This document shows positions 11,311 through 22,370 of a stretch of 64,000 bases of DNA, piece after piece (positions within the stretch are counted from its first letter, which is position 1; each line of letters begins with the position of its first letter). The DNA is from Thelonectria olida (taxonomy: Eukaryota > Ascomycota > Sordariomycetes > Hypocreales > Nectriaceae), in the NCBI GenBank assembly GCA_020736575.1, contig JAGPYM010000021.1:1-64000 (forward strand). The letters run 5' to 3'. The translations under genes and the position numbers were made by a program. Below the pieces are notes generated by a model that saw only the letters and a program-made list of their open reading frames with translations, was not told where the DNA came from and did no database searches.

Positions 11311-12004
11311 ATGACGAGCCGCCAGCAAGCCCGCGACATGCAAATCGAGCTCCAGGCTCGCATCGAAGCCAAAAAGGCCCGCCGCGAAGCCAAGAAGGCT
11401 GCCAAGGAGGAGCCAATCATCAAGAAGCAGATCCAGGACCTCCTCAAGAAGGGCGACACCCAGCGTGCCTACCAGAAGGCGAACATGCTCCTTTCAAAGC
11501 AGGCGCTCGCCCAGCAGATGGACCAGATGGCCGACATGGCTGAGTTGTCGGCTGCTCAGATCCAGGCCAACAATGCCATGAATCGCATGACGCATATGAT
11601 GGCTTCGTCTTCGCGCATCATGAACATTGCCCAGAAGAACACCAACCCCGAAAAGGTAAGAATCCGATACATTACACCGCTTCCAGTCTCACTCTTCCAT
11701 CCATGGACTAAGACTTATACGATGCGCGCAGACCCTCGTCACTCTCGAACAGTTCAAGCAGCAGAACGAAGAATACGCCATGTCCAACGGCATCTACCAG
11801 GACGCCATCACCCAATCCACCTCTGTCCAAGTCGGCGAGGACGCCGTCCACGAGCTCCTCGGCAAGCTGGCCGACGACGCCGGCCTCGAATTCGACCACC
11901 AACTTAGCCAAGCCCAGCCTTCCACTGTCGATCCCCAGACAACGGAGCCCACGGCCGAGGAGGAGGACAAGCTGCAACAGCGGCTCCGAGCCCTGCGTGC
12001 CTAA
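11311..12004 (+). CDS. did2: ESCRT-III-associated protein Did2/Vps46 (CHMP1)
   Basis: Two exons (11311-11655 and 11732-12004) encode 205 residues, the usual size. The N-terminal half is a basic helix (IEAKKARREAKKA) followed by the Snf7-type helices. The C-terminus ends EDKLQQRLRALRA, matching the MIT-interacting motif (MIM1) with its L-x-x-R-L-x-x-L-R spacing that recruits Vps4. The protein acts at endosomes, where Did2 links ESCRT-III disassembly by Vps4 to multivesicular body formation. It converges with ski2, about 350 bp apart. Confidence 0.95.
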
Positions 12005-12353
12005 ATTACGAGTCACGCGTATGCGCGCACTGTCCTGAACGAAGCGTTGCATTCATCTGACGGGCGGCGCTCAGATTACATGGATTGATGATACACACAT
12101 ATATATCTCTTGGGAATAGGTCGCGGCGTTATCGGGGTTTGGAACAGGCAGAGTCTTTTATGTTTCAAGAATGAATAAATTCAATCATTTCTATGCATAC
12201 ACCAAGTTTGGTGTCAAAACCCCTTCAAGCTTTTTGTCACATGTCTCATCTACCAGGCTTTCACCTCCTTCAACCCTGTCTACCATTGTAGGCAGTCTCG
12301 TGCAGTCTACATCCTATGTCAAACGCCGGCTAGCAACGCAGCACTTGTCTTTT
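12005..12353. other. Shared 3' intergenic region of did2 and ski2
   Basis: These 349 bp lie between two converging stop codons and should hold both 3' UTRs and polyadenylation signals. Nothing else was recognised. Confidence 0.5.
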
Positions 12354-15300
12354 TTACATGTAAAGACTTGCCACAGCCGTAATATCGCGCTTGATCATCT
12401 CCTGCGCCTGCTGCATCTTCTGGTACAGCTCCGGGTCTCCAACAATCCTCGCCGCGTTCTTCACCTCGCGACACGTTTCGTCCAGCCGCGTAATGGTCCT
12501 CACAATGGTTCCCTCTAAAACATCGGTCAAATCTGTAATGTTCTTGAAGCTCATGCCCCTTGCCCACTCGTAAACCACTTCCATCAGCCCGAAACGTGGT
12601 CGTGAGACAAAGTCGTTGGAGTCATCGGTAGATTGAATGACCTGCAGTCTCGTCTGGACATCATTGATTTTCTCCGAGATGGCCACAATGGTGTCACGCC
12701 CGCGTTCCAAGTTGCCTGTCAACGTCGGTTCCGTGTCTGTCTTTTCTTGGAACACAAACGCTGACAGGAGGGCGGCAATTTCGGCAGGTTCATAATCAGC
12801 AAGGACGTTGTCGAGAATAAGTTCAGTGAGAACCAGCTCGTCTCCCGAGTGAATTTCGCACGCAACCTTGCCCTTGAGCTGAATCCGCGTTGCCTCGTCA
12901 ATAAAGCCGAGTTCCTTGAGGACTTGAACTCTCTGTTCGTAGTCTGGTAGAAGCTGGAGGTTCTGATCTGACAGACTTTGCTTCAACTGAGAAATATGCT
13001 CCTTGATGAGCCATTCATCATGGCACATTGCGAACTATGAAACGTATCAGAGACAGAGAGGCCTTTGCGGAAAATAATGGTAAACTTACATGCTTTAAGA
13101 AGTCTTTGCACTTCAGGGCAGGCGAATGGGATATCGTCATCACCAATTCGGACCTCTTTTCGATGATCTCCTGCAACTGCAGCTGCTTGATCCTGCTCAA
13201 GTCCACTTCGTCGAAGCGATCATCCCACGACGAACAAATCTCCTGAAGTCGCTCCTTCGCCTCTTGATAACCCTCGCCCCCCTTGTAGATCTCGGGGACG
13301 ATATTCTTCATGACCCATCTTGTCACGCATTCCACGTCACTCAGGGGTACGTGCAAGGTTTTGTTCTGTATTCGCCTCTTGCCCTTCGGGAGAGGATGGA
13401 AATGCTTTCTGAACGATGGGATGAACGGCAACTGATCTGTCGCATCGCGTCTCTCTCTAAGGGATTTCACGGCGCAAACATGGAGAGTCGGATCCTCGGA
13501 CGAGCCTTTGGGGCTAATACCATCAGACAAGAGGACGCCAACAGTTCGGATGCCGTCCCAGTTGAAGACGATCAAACGATGCTGGGAAAACAATCTTCTT
13601 CCAATGGGAATCATGAGGAGTCCCTTGTACAACTCTGTAGTAAGCCGCTTATAATCTTCACTAGCTTGGTGAGCTTCATCCATGGAGACATCGCAGATGC
13701 CGCACGAGTCTCGCTTGACTTTTGCAAGATCTGCCTGCGCCAACTTGACGTCCTTCTCATGTTCAGGTAGCAACTGCTGGGTTGCGTGCTCCGAGAAGCT
13801 GCGCTTGATCATCTCCTCAATCTTCAACGCCTCAACGCGGAGAAGGTTGAGAATCATGTTGTACGTCAGCCTGAACTGCGACCGAAGCTTTGAGGGTTCT
13901 CCCAGGATCATAGTCCGTAGGTCTGCAACTGGTGGTGCATCATCAGAGCTTCCAGGAGGGACAATGATGACGGACCCAACCGTATCTAGGCCACGTCGAC
14001 CAGCTCGGCCAGCCATTTGCGTATACTCGCCGGGTAAGAGATTTCGGAACGAATGCCCATCATGCTTTCTGTATCCAGAGAAGACCACTGTTCGCGTTGG
14101 GAGGTTGAGACCCATAGCAAAGGTTTCTGTCGCAAAAAGGACCTTTACCAAAGTCTGGGCAAAGAGGATTTCCACTAACTCTTTCACAATAGGCAGTAGA
14201 CCACCATGATGAACGGCGATACCTCTGCCCAAGAGCTCCCGGAGTCTAATGATTTGGGGAAGGACCCTGTCTTCTGGCTTCAACCGTGCAACCGACTTCT
14301 CAATGATCATGTGAATATGGCTCTTTTCGGAGGCAGTGCAGAAGTCCTGATTGCTGAGGGCATCCGCATTCTCCTCGCATCGCTTCTTGGAGAAGACGAA
14401 AATACAAGCAGGGAGGAGAGTCTGCTTTCGAAGGAACTGAACGAGGTGAACCCAGAGATTCTTGTCTTGGGCCACTGATGAGAACCCTCCCGTTCTACCA
14501 CCGCGTCCCATGTGGCCAGGAGCATGGCTCGCTCGAGGGGGGCCTCCACGGCCTCTTTGCTGTCCCCCTCCACGTTGACCTCCGCCCCGCTGCCCACCTC
14601 TCTGGTTTCCTCCTCGTTGGTTGCCACCACGTTGGCCTCCCCGAGGGTTTCCTCCACGAGTAGCAACAGTGGTCTCGGCTGGCTTTTGCTTATCCTTGCC
14701 CTGCATGATCTGATGTGCGTCCTTCCAGCCCTTCTCGATGAACTTCTTTTCAGAGTCCACAATCTTGTGGATGTCCTTCCCTGCCCACAAATAGTGCTCC
14801 AGGGGCACGGGTCTCTTTGGTGTCGAAATGACGTAGATATCCTTTTGTTTGGTCCTACCAACCCAAGAGGCAAATTCGTAAGTGTTGGGGACGGTGGCGG
14901 AGAGGAGAATGAGAGAGACGTGTTCTGGCAACATGATGATGACTTCTTCCCAGACGACGCCTCGTTCAAAGTCATTGACATAGTGGACTTCATCGAAGAT
15001 GACAAACTCGACATCGCGAATGATGTCCGCTCCACGGTACAGCATACTGCGCAGAATCTCCGTTGTCATGATGAGGCAACTGGCCTCAGGGTTGATTTGA
15101 ACATCGCCAGTCAAGATGCCCACTTCATCAAATGTCTGGCGGAAATCGCGGAACTTTTGGTTGCTCAGCGCCTTGATTGGAGACGTGTAAATGGCCTTGG
15201 TCATGTGCTTGGCTGCTAGGGCAATTGCATACTCTGCCACGACTGTCTTTCCAGCCGAAGTGTGCGCGGCCACAAATACCGAATCACCATTCTCAAGATG

Positions 15301-16242
15301 ATAGACAGCCTCTTTTTGGAAAGTATCGAGTTCGAACGGCCATTCTCTAGCCATGTCGGGTACGAGGTCCCTGAAATTTGACATGTCGTGGTTAATGTCG
15401 ACCATGTGAGCCCATTCACGGCCAGCCTTTCTTGCGCTTGAGGCAGCAAGAACACCATGAGGCTCCAGAGCGGGGAACTCGATCGGCAAGATATCATCGA
15501 TATCATCTTGGTCCTCGTCAGCTTGGTCGGGTTCGACATCTTCCGGTGTGGTTTCTCCAGAGCCATTTTCGGCAGCGTCATTGACCTTGGCCTGTTCGGG
15601 CTCTTCCTCGAGCGCCTCTTTGATGTCATTGGCGTCTTCTTGATCAACATTTTGCTTCTTCTTGGTAAAGTCGATTCCCCTGCTCATTCCAGGTGCAGAT
15701 TCGAGAAGCCCTCCCTCATTCCCCAACTGGATCACTCGCTCTAGCTTGTTACCTGGCCCGCTGGCATCAGCAGCGGCACCGCCTGAATGAATGTGGTCCT
15801 CAAACGCGGCCGTCGCCTCAATGCCATCGAGACCACCAGGGGCAAATGGAAAGAAACCAGCAGCTCCTCTCACGAAATCAGCGCGGTTCGCGGGCTTCCG
15901 GAGTAGACTAGTCGAGTTCTTTGCTGTGGCGCTGTTTGCAGGGACTGTGACGTTCTTGTACCCAGTGACCCTGCCTTCCAGGCCATGCCGCTGAAATCTT
16001 GTTAAAGTCCGAGTATGAGGGAGAGCTAATTTGAAGAGAGAGGTGTAGTCTGCTTCAAAGTCCCAGCGTTGCTGAAGTCTGTTAAGCCATTCTGGTGAGA
16101 ACTCGGGCGAAGGTGAGAGCAGCAGCTCTTCGAGGCGGATCTTGAGCTCGACAGGATCTTGTGTGCGCGGTTTTCGTTGAGTAGCCCCAGGCAAGTGATC
16201 ACTCTGAGACTCCTCGAAGAGGAGATCATCTATTCCACCCAT
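12354..16242 (-). CDS. ski2: Ski2-like DExH RNA helicase of the SKI complex
   Basis: Two exons (16242-13090 and 13034-12354) encode 1277 residues. Helicase motifs are intact: AHTSAGKT (about 326-333), DEVH (about 417-420), SAT (about 448) and QMAGRAGRRG of motif VI. The C-terminal DSHCT helical domain follows in exon 2. Ski2 feeds RNA into the cytoplasmic exosome for 3'-5' mRNA decay and nonstop decay. The N-terminal Ski3/Ski8-binding region is present and separates it from nuclear Mtr4. The arch/insertion region holds an unusual RGG-rich stretch at about residues 529-587. The nearest upstream in-frame codon that could extend the frame is TTG, so I take the ATG at 16242. Confidence 0.93.
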
Positions 16243-16516
16243 ATCCGCCAATTTGCGAGAGTGGCAAGGCAGTCTCGACTCGGTAGTTGAGATGAAGTGG
16301 TGATGGTGGAGGATGCCAGGCTGAGAAGCTGCCCCACCATTGACAGTGAATAACTAATGAGAGGTGACGTGGGACAGCGGACACCAACATAAATTTGCCG
16401 CCGTCTGATTACCCTAAAGGACTACGACTACGTAGAGGAACAAACAGGAGTGTAGTAAGTTGGTCATGATCTTTAAATATAAAGTGCTAGTATTCTGCTC
16501 AGTTCTGCCTTCGTGG

Positions 16517-17400
16517 CTACAATTTGCAGCCCGTTACATCATCTACCGTATCCTCGTCAATCCGTGTCGCACTGAGCTTGACGTACCAATCCAGCGCTCT
16601 CATCCCTCTTCCAGATCCATCTCGCAAAGCTGGCCCTTCATTATTAAACAGTGGGGATAGCAATGTTGAAAACTGCAGCAGCGCACACGTTGTAATGCAG
16701 AACCGATCAACACACCAAGTGATATGTTTAGTGTCTTGATCGCCGAAGTGACTATAGCTGTCTGGATTGAGTTTTTCGATCCGTGACAATAAGTCATCAT
16801 GATCATTCCACGGCCATTTCATAAAGCAGCGTGAAGATATTTGTCTTCCATCCTCAGCCCTTAGATCGCAAGAGATGCTAGTAAAACACCTTCCGCAAAC
16901 CAAGTCCATTTTTCATCGGTATAGTCGTCGAGTTTATACAAGCGGGAAAATCCTCCTGGTGTAGTTTGTAGGTGCGGAGAAAACAGCGCGGGGAATGTTC
17001 CATGCATTTCGTCCAGTTGGGCTAGGCAGCGATTCTGGAAGGTGCCCGATCTTGAGATCCCATTCTGTAGTTGTGCTGCCTTCTAGTTTATAGAGATGCT
17101 GGGTATTTTGAGTGAGTTGAATCCGAACGCAAGAGTGGCACCAATGCATGGGCATCCGACTTCTTGGCAACGGATCCTGACGCGTTTCCCCTTTGTTCTC
17201 CAAGCCTCAACATCGGCCAGTGAGAACTGCAGATGAGGGCAGATCGTGTAATAGCCTTGGTAGCCAATACAGAGCCGTCCCGCCGATGCAGTCTTACGCG
17301 AGGAGGGGGAGAAGAGCACGGTAGGGTGTTCAGTTTGGCATCCTGAGCAATGCAAGGGGTCTAGAAGATCAGCGATGCGATCCTCAAGCCTGGAGATGCC
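16517..17400 (-). pseudogene. Frameshifted relic of a fungal cysteine-rich hypothetical protein
   Basis: Separate frames on the minus strand form parts of one protein. From about 17400 the reading is RLEDRIADLLDPLHCSGCQ..EHP, then RLCIGYQGYYTICPHLQFS and further Cys pairs, stopping at 17083. A second frame (about 17170-16934) continues with a GSTTTEWDLKIGHLPESLPSP segment, and LDDYTDEKWTWFAEG then follows. A third frame (to 16517) gives RCFMKWPWNDHDDLL, LNPDSY and HITWCVDRFC. The motif order matches an expanded family of uncharacterised Pezizomycotina proteins (C-x2-C-x-x-H, CIG..G...LC.H). No GT-AG introns I tried restore one frame. No upstream start is in frame, because a TAG precedes 17400. 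A sequencing error or unusual introns cannot be excluded. Confidence 0.6.
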
Positions 17401-18510
17401 CTAGCCCGCTGACATGGTTCGTGGTTCTCAGCAAAGCGACTGCCAAGAGGAGATTGTACATCCGAGGAGGCAGGATATGTAACACCGCCTCTTGAATGGC
17501 CTGGTGAAGGCCATGGCGCAGATATGACTACATCGGTGCACAACTCGATGCGATTGCACAAGGGATATGGAGGCGGGCCGTAACTCGAGGTGCTTCCAAT
17601 GGGGCAATCAACGCTCCGCGGCTTGGTTGGTGCGAGGAGGAGTGTTATCGTCATTTCCAGAGTCGATACTGCAAGTGCCGCGATGCCAGGGCAGTCGCCT
17701 TCGTCGTGATGTCTGATGTGAGCCCGACATGTTCGTATGTGTATGTGGGTAGTTGAAAAGACAAACAGAAGGGGATAGGAATTTGGGCGGTTATGATAGC
17801 AATGGGATTTTTAGTCAGGCGACGAAGTAAACCATAATCCCTATCTACCTAGGTGATCTAGCAATCTAGGTAAGCACCGGTAGTCAATATTATAGATAGA
17901 TAGATAGGTAGTTTAACAAAAGTTGAGTTTGTACTACGCAGAGCGTTTCGTAGGTCGGGAGGCAATCTGCGGCAACTTGACAAGACGTGTTTTCACCATT
18001 AGCCATATTATTTTCTCACACAACACGCGGTGCATGCAAAGCGAAAGGACTGGAAGACCACAGAGGAGGAGAACATGGCAAAAAGACTGGATCAAAATCA
18101 TTGGATGCTCCTGAGGACAAGCTTAGGGCCGAGTTCCCGAAGTACGAAAGGAATGGCCTGTTGCAAAACATGATGGTAAGAGGTCCAAGGCGTTCAGGGG
18201 TTGCACAATTGTCGTTAATTTGTACTTGTAATGATAGATGCCACTCAATCTCGGCTGGAATATGAGATATCAACACCTCTCCTGTCTAACTACTCAAAGG
18301 TCAAGGAAGCAAGTTCTCTTCAACAATAGTGCGCTCTTCCTTCGGTTGTTCTCATCATATGCATTACTACCTAGTTGGTCCGCTCACGCATCAATATGTC
18401 CATGAGTACGAAGCGCCATGCCATCTATATCATAACCCAGCAGCTCAAGCTTCATGCATCCTGCCGCCGTCTATTTTACTTTCACATCATCGTCAAAAGA
18501 GCCCCGGCAT
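17401..18510. other. Intergenic region between pseudogene and zuotin 3' end
   Basis: About 1.1 kb without a supported gene. It contains CTACCTAGG and TAGATAGATAGATAGGTAG motifs at 17842-17912 and ends in the zuotin 3' UTR. A 97-codon minus frame at 17361-17654 could be the 5' remnant of the neighbouring pseudogene, but nothing in it is recognised. Confidence 0.5.
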
Positions 18511-19910
18511 TTAAGCCAGAGCCTTGATGTCACCGTCCTTGAGCTTGCCAGCATCGACGAGGCGCTTAGCCTCACCGCTCCACACGGCCTTGATCTCGTC
18601 AGCGACCTTGAGACCGTTGAGCTTGCCAGCGAGGGCAGCAATCTCATCGGGATCAATCTTGCCCTGGATCGTCTCGACATCTCCAAGCACGGCGTCGATT
18701 TGAGCAGGGCTGGGGCTGCCGTCGGCGAAGTAGTTGGCATCCTTGACAGAGCCCTTGAGAACACGCTTGTTCTTCTTGACGGCATTCTTAGCAGCCTCCT
18801 TGGCCTTCTTGCCAGCTTCACGGTTAGCCTTGGCGGCAAGCTCTGCCTCAGCAGCAGCCTTGGCCTCGGCCTCCTTCTTAGCCTGAGCCTCCTCGGCAGC
18901 TTTCTTCTCGGCGGCCTCTCTTTCGAAACGCTTCTTGTTCTTGGCGGCATTGGCCTCCTGTCGGAAACGCTTGATACGCTCATCGCCGGCAGAGGCATCG
19001 TCGAGCATCTTGCGGAGACGGGCGTTGTCCTCCGCCTTCTTCTTCTTGCGGGAGTTGGTGTTCTTGCGCTCCATGTGTCGCTTCTGGTCGCGGTTTTCAT
19101 TGTCATCAGGGACATCCTCATCGAGGTACTCAAAAGATCGCCAACTGTCAAAGTTGTACCAGAAGTTGTAAAAGTTCTCAACTTGCTCTTTGGTAGAATC
19201 GACGTTACCGAAGCTGGGAACAGGTTGTGTCTTGGAGAAACGGCCCTCGGCCTTGAAGACCTTGCTCCACAGCTTGTAGTAATCGCCCTTCTGGACCTGC
19301 TTTTTGGTAGGAGGGTCGACATCTGCCTCCTCATCGACGGAGTCGTACTGGCGGCGTCTGATGGGGTCGAGAAGGACTTCAGTGGCTTTCTGGATACACT
19401 TGAAGAACTGGTCATCGTCGACACGACCCTGAGCGGCCTTCTTGTCGGGGTGGTGCTTGAGGACCTTCTTGCGGTGGGCCTTCTTAATCTGCTCCTCGGT
19501 GGCCTTGTATCGGTATTTGGAGATGCCGAGTATCTTGTAATGGTCCTGGGTCTGAAGGAAAAAGATTTGTCAGTAATTGAAGGAAATACGTGTGCTTATG
19601 GGAGTCGATAACTTACCTTCCAGTCCTTGGCCTCACGCTGGAGAATCATGGGGTCCTCAGGCTCGCTCACATCGCTCTCATCACCGTCCTCGACGTTCTT
19701 GGCGTTCTCTTGGGCCTGGATGCGGTCATCTTCAGAGAAAGTGCGCTTGTGGCGGGCTCGTCGGGCGTGAGCAAGGAAGTGAGGGCCGACAGGCTCGATG
19801 CTGCGTTGAACAGAGGCGGAAAGCTGGCCGATGGCCTTGAAGTCCTTCTCTGCGCTCCAGCCGCTGGGAAGAGCGGGCAGAGGCAGCGTAACGGTGGCTG
19901 CGGATGCCAT
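18511..19910 (-). CDS. zuo1: Zuotin, ribosome-associated DnaJ (J-protein)
   Basis: Two exons (19910-19617 and 19551-18511) encode 444 residues. The J domain starts just after the intron (TQDHYKILGISKYRYKATEE) and holds the HPD tripeptide at about 132-134. Next comes the zuotin homology domain (NFYNFWYNFDSWRSFEYLDE), then a long, highly charged Lys/Ala/Glu helix that binds rRNA, and a short C-terminal helical bundle. Zuotin and Ssz1 form the ribosome-associated complex that stimulates Ssb Hsp70 on nascent chains. The C-terminus ends about 75 residues short of metazoan MPP11/DNAJC2, lacking SANT domains, as is normal in fungi. The start is set by the conserved MASAAT N-terminus. It is divergent from mzm1. 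Confidence 0.95.
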
Positions 19911-20343
19911 AATGTTTAGAGATGTGGATTGGATTGGTGATGGTGGGATGTCAGAGTCGAGAAAAAAAAACTTGGTGGATTTTGGCGATTTCAAAAGTAT
20001 TTCCCCGCTATCGGTGGGGTGGAATTGGAAATTTACGAAGTACAGCGGGCTTCAGCGCCAGAGCTGCTCCAGGCCCGCTGCAGCACAGACAGACACTCTC
20101 CAATCAATCCCCAATACGGAAGGCCAATCAACGGGCAGCGGCCTATAAGTCAGCGTCCAGAGGCAAAGTCACAGCCATTGGCCATCGGGACGGGAACTTT
20201 TTTTGCCCTCAGGTTCATCCGTCTTCTAATCCATCACCAATCTCGAAAACGGCAACGACAAAGACAGCACGACTCATATCCAACCACGAAACCACATTCG
20301 AGAACACGCCCTTGCTTCAATTGCCAATTGTCAGCTTGTCGGC
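19911..20343. promoter_or_regulatory. Divergent zuo1-mzm1 promoter
   Basis: The 433 bp between the two start codons contain both promoters. Two closely spaced CAATTG-type sites occur at about 20318-20332 (CAATTGCCAATTG). No TATA box is obvious. A poly(A) tract at 19962-19970 lies in the zuo1 leader. Confidence 0.45.
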
Positions 20344-20900
20344 ATGTCTCTGGCTCTGTCAGCGTACCGATCCCTCTGGCGGTCGGCAAGAATCGCCTTT
20401 CAAGGTACGCCCAGTCTTTTGGCAAACCAATCTTTCGGACAGTCTATTGTCTCGTACAGCTGCCTTCGCCAGACTTCCTTGATGAGATACAGGAGATATA
20501 GGCTCAAGAAACTACTCATTTAGACAAGAAAAGCTAACCAATCATATCAGGCGATGCTCTCATTCTCGCCGCCGCGCAGCTCCAGATTCGCAATGAATTC
20601 CGACAAAAGGCCTCTCTCGACGACGCCGGCATCCCCGCCGCTATTCAGCATGCTCAAGAAGTCGCCAGAGTTCTTCGCGAAAACGTTGTTCAGGGAAAGC
20701 AATCCGCCGAAAGTCAAGACACCTACAGTACGTTTACCGAGCCCCGCCACTCCTATAAATGGATCGATTTCAAACCCGACCTCTTTACTAACAATTTCAC
20801 TGTAGAGCTAAGGATACACGAACATACTGAGAGGGGAGACAACGAGTCCATCAAGACGGCAGGCTCAGGTACCGCCCAGGGCGGTTGCGGATGTCGTTGA
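20344..20900 (+). CDS. mzm1: Mitochondrial zinc maintenance protein 1 (Mzm1/LYRM7), complex III assembly factor
   Basis: Three exons (20344-20404, 20551-20727, 20806-20900) encode 110 residues, the normal length for the family. The N-terminus MSLALSAYRSLWRSARIAFQ carries the LYR-like motif (AYRS..R), followed by a helical core (VARVLRENVVQGKQ) and the signature KLRIHEHTERGDNESIK. Mzm1 works in the mitochondrial matrix. It binds the Rieske protein Rip1 before Bcs1 moves it into complex III. Its three exons are too small to be found by simple frame scanning, and the C-terminus ends in a small Cys cluster (GGCGCR). Confidence 0.93.
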
Positions 20901-21170
20901 AGAGCCATCACCTATCTTGTACAACTATGTAACATTAACCGTTATGATACCCGCCGAACAATCTTTAAAAAAAAAAAATCATCATCATCGCTCTAACTAC
21001 CTCCAATGACTGAGTTCATTTGTCTTCCGTCCGCTGTCTGAAAGCGTATCACCGTTTTCGCCAAATAACCAATCCTCTCTGAACCCCTGGGCTAACCTTT
21101 GCCCTACGCCCAAACGCCAGAATCATACATTGCGCAAGTTCGGACACGCTGCAACATTCGTGTCCATCTT
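20901..21170. other. Convergent mzm1-slt11 3' region
   Basis: 270 bp between convergent stop codons. They include a poly(A) run at about 20967-20976, probably in the mzm1 3' UTR, and no gene. Confidence 0.5.
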
Positions 21171-22370
21171 TTAGTTCCCAGCAAGACTGGTGTAGCTGGG
21201 AACGTCGGCCGCTCCTGGGGGCGCGGCAATAGCTGCTGGTTGACCTGCTTGTCGACTTCCGGAAGCTCCAGGCCCTCCCTCGATCGCCCTTCGCGAATGT
21301 CCCTTGATTGGCCCCGCACGCTGCCTTGCATCTTGAAGCATCTGGGCTCGTTCTTCCTTGTCCATGTTACCGATAGCCTTGGGTACTCCCCACCGAATCC
21401 GCAACGGGCATCCTGCAATCACAGCACGACCTTGGCATGCAGCCGATGCCTTCTCTGCTCCTTCTCTGGTCTCGTAGTTGACGAATGCGCAATGCGACAT
21501 GTGAGAGCAAACCAAGCTCTTGATCTTGCCATGCACCTTGAAGAAGTCGCGAATCTTGTACTCGGGCAGATCGTCTTCCACACCAGTCACAAAGAGCGAC
21601 ATAAGATTCTTATCTTGGGGTGGAAGCCAATCGCGAGGGCTCGGGGGCAGTTGAGCTGCGCTTGGGAAAGCCTGTCGTGCTTTTCCACCGGACCTCGCAC
21701 CCGCGGCGATCGCCGCCCTTGAATCACGCGTTCGAATCGGGCCTGGCCCTCCCGCTCCAGCTCCAATGGCAGCCTTGCCACCAGTCGCTCCCTCTGCAGT
21801 GTCCGCGTCGACAGCCTTTCCTTTGCGGAAATAGGGCTTGCTGGTGGCAAGGCGTCGCAGCAGTTCGCGCGCCTTCTCGTCCGTTTTCTGGTATTGCTCC
21901 GTGCCAACCTTGCCCTCCTCGATGAGCTTTTCATTGTTCTGAGCAAAGTATTCGCGGTTGATGTCGGATTGAGGTCCCGGCGCGACCATCTTGAGGGCGG
22001 CATCACGAACGACAATGGGGAGACCGAAGGAGAGATCGAGCATGCAACATTGGCAGCAGTTCTTGAGACGGGCGCAGGTCAGGCAAATGTTCGTTCGCTT
22101 CTTACGGCCCTGGGCGCGATCAGGATTCCAGCTGAAAACAGTAAAGGGCCTCGTGCACTGCGAAAGAAAAGGTCAGCATGATGCGAATTCGCAAAGACAA
22201 GGTCACGATCAGGTGGAAGTGGGGAGTCTTACCAATTTACATTCGGCGCCATAATCCTCTTTGAGCATCTTGACATAGGGATTGTCGGGCAGGCATGTTT
22301 CACAAACAGAAGGGAAGTCGGTAGACTCCCAACCGGAGCGGTTGAGGTCCTGCTTGATCTGAGGAGGCAT
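21171..22370 (-). CDS. slt11: Pre-mRNA-splicing factor Slt11/Ecm2 (Cwf5, RBM22)
   Basis: Two exons (22370-22233 and 22157-21171) encode 374 residues. The N-terminal zinc-binding part has the Cys pairs of this family: VCETC, then AECKLCTRPFTVFSWN, then NICLTCARLKNCCQCC. After a linker an RRM starts at about residue 245 (NLMSLFVTGVEDDLPEYKIRDFF ... HCAFVNYETREGAEKA). RBM22/Ecm2 contacts U6 snRNA and the intron in the catalytic spliceosome. The intron falls between the first and second zinc-binding blocks. The tail is Gly/Ala/Pro-rich and variable. It shares a 1.6-kb upstream region with erg6. Confidence 0.93.

Noticed and set aside
16243..16251. Upstream extension of ski2 by three codons
   Set aside because: The extension would have to begin at TTG; the ATG at 16242 is the first true start.
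18454..19611. 385-codon plus-strand frame opposite zuotin
   Set aside because: Antisense shadow of the Lys/Ala/Glu-rich zuotin helix; its Leu/Val-rich product is a product of codon bias.
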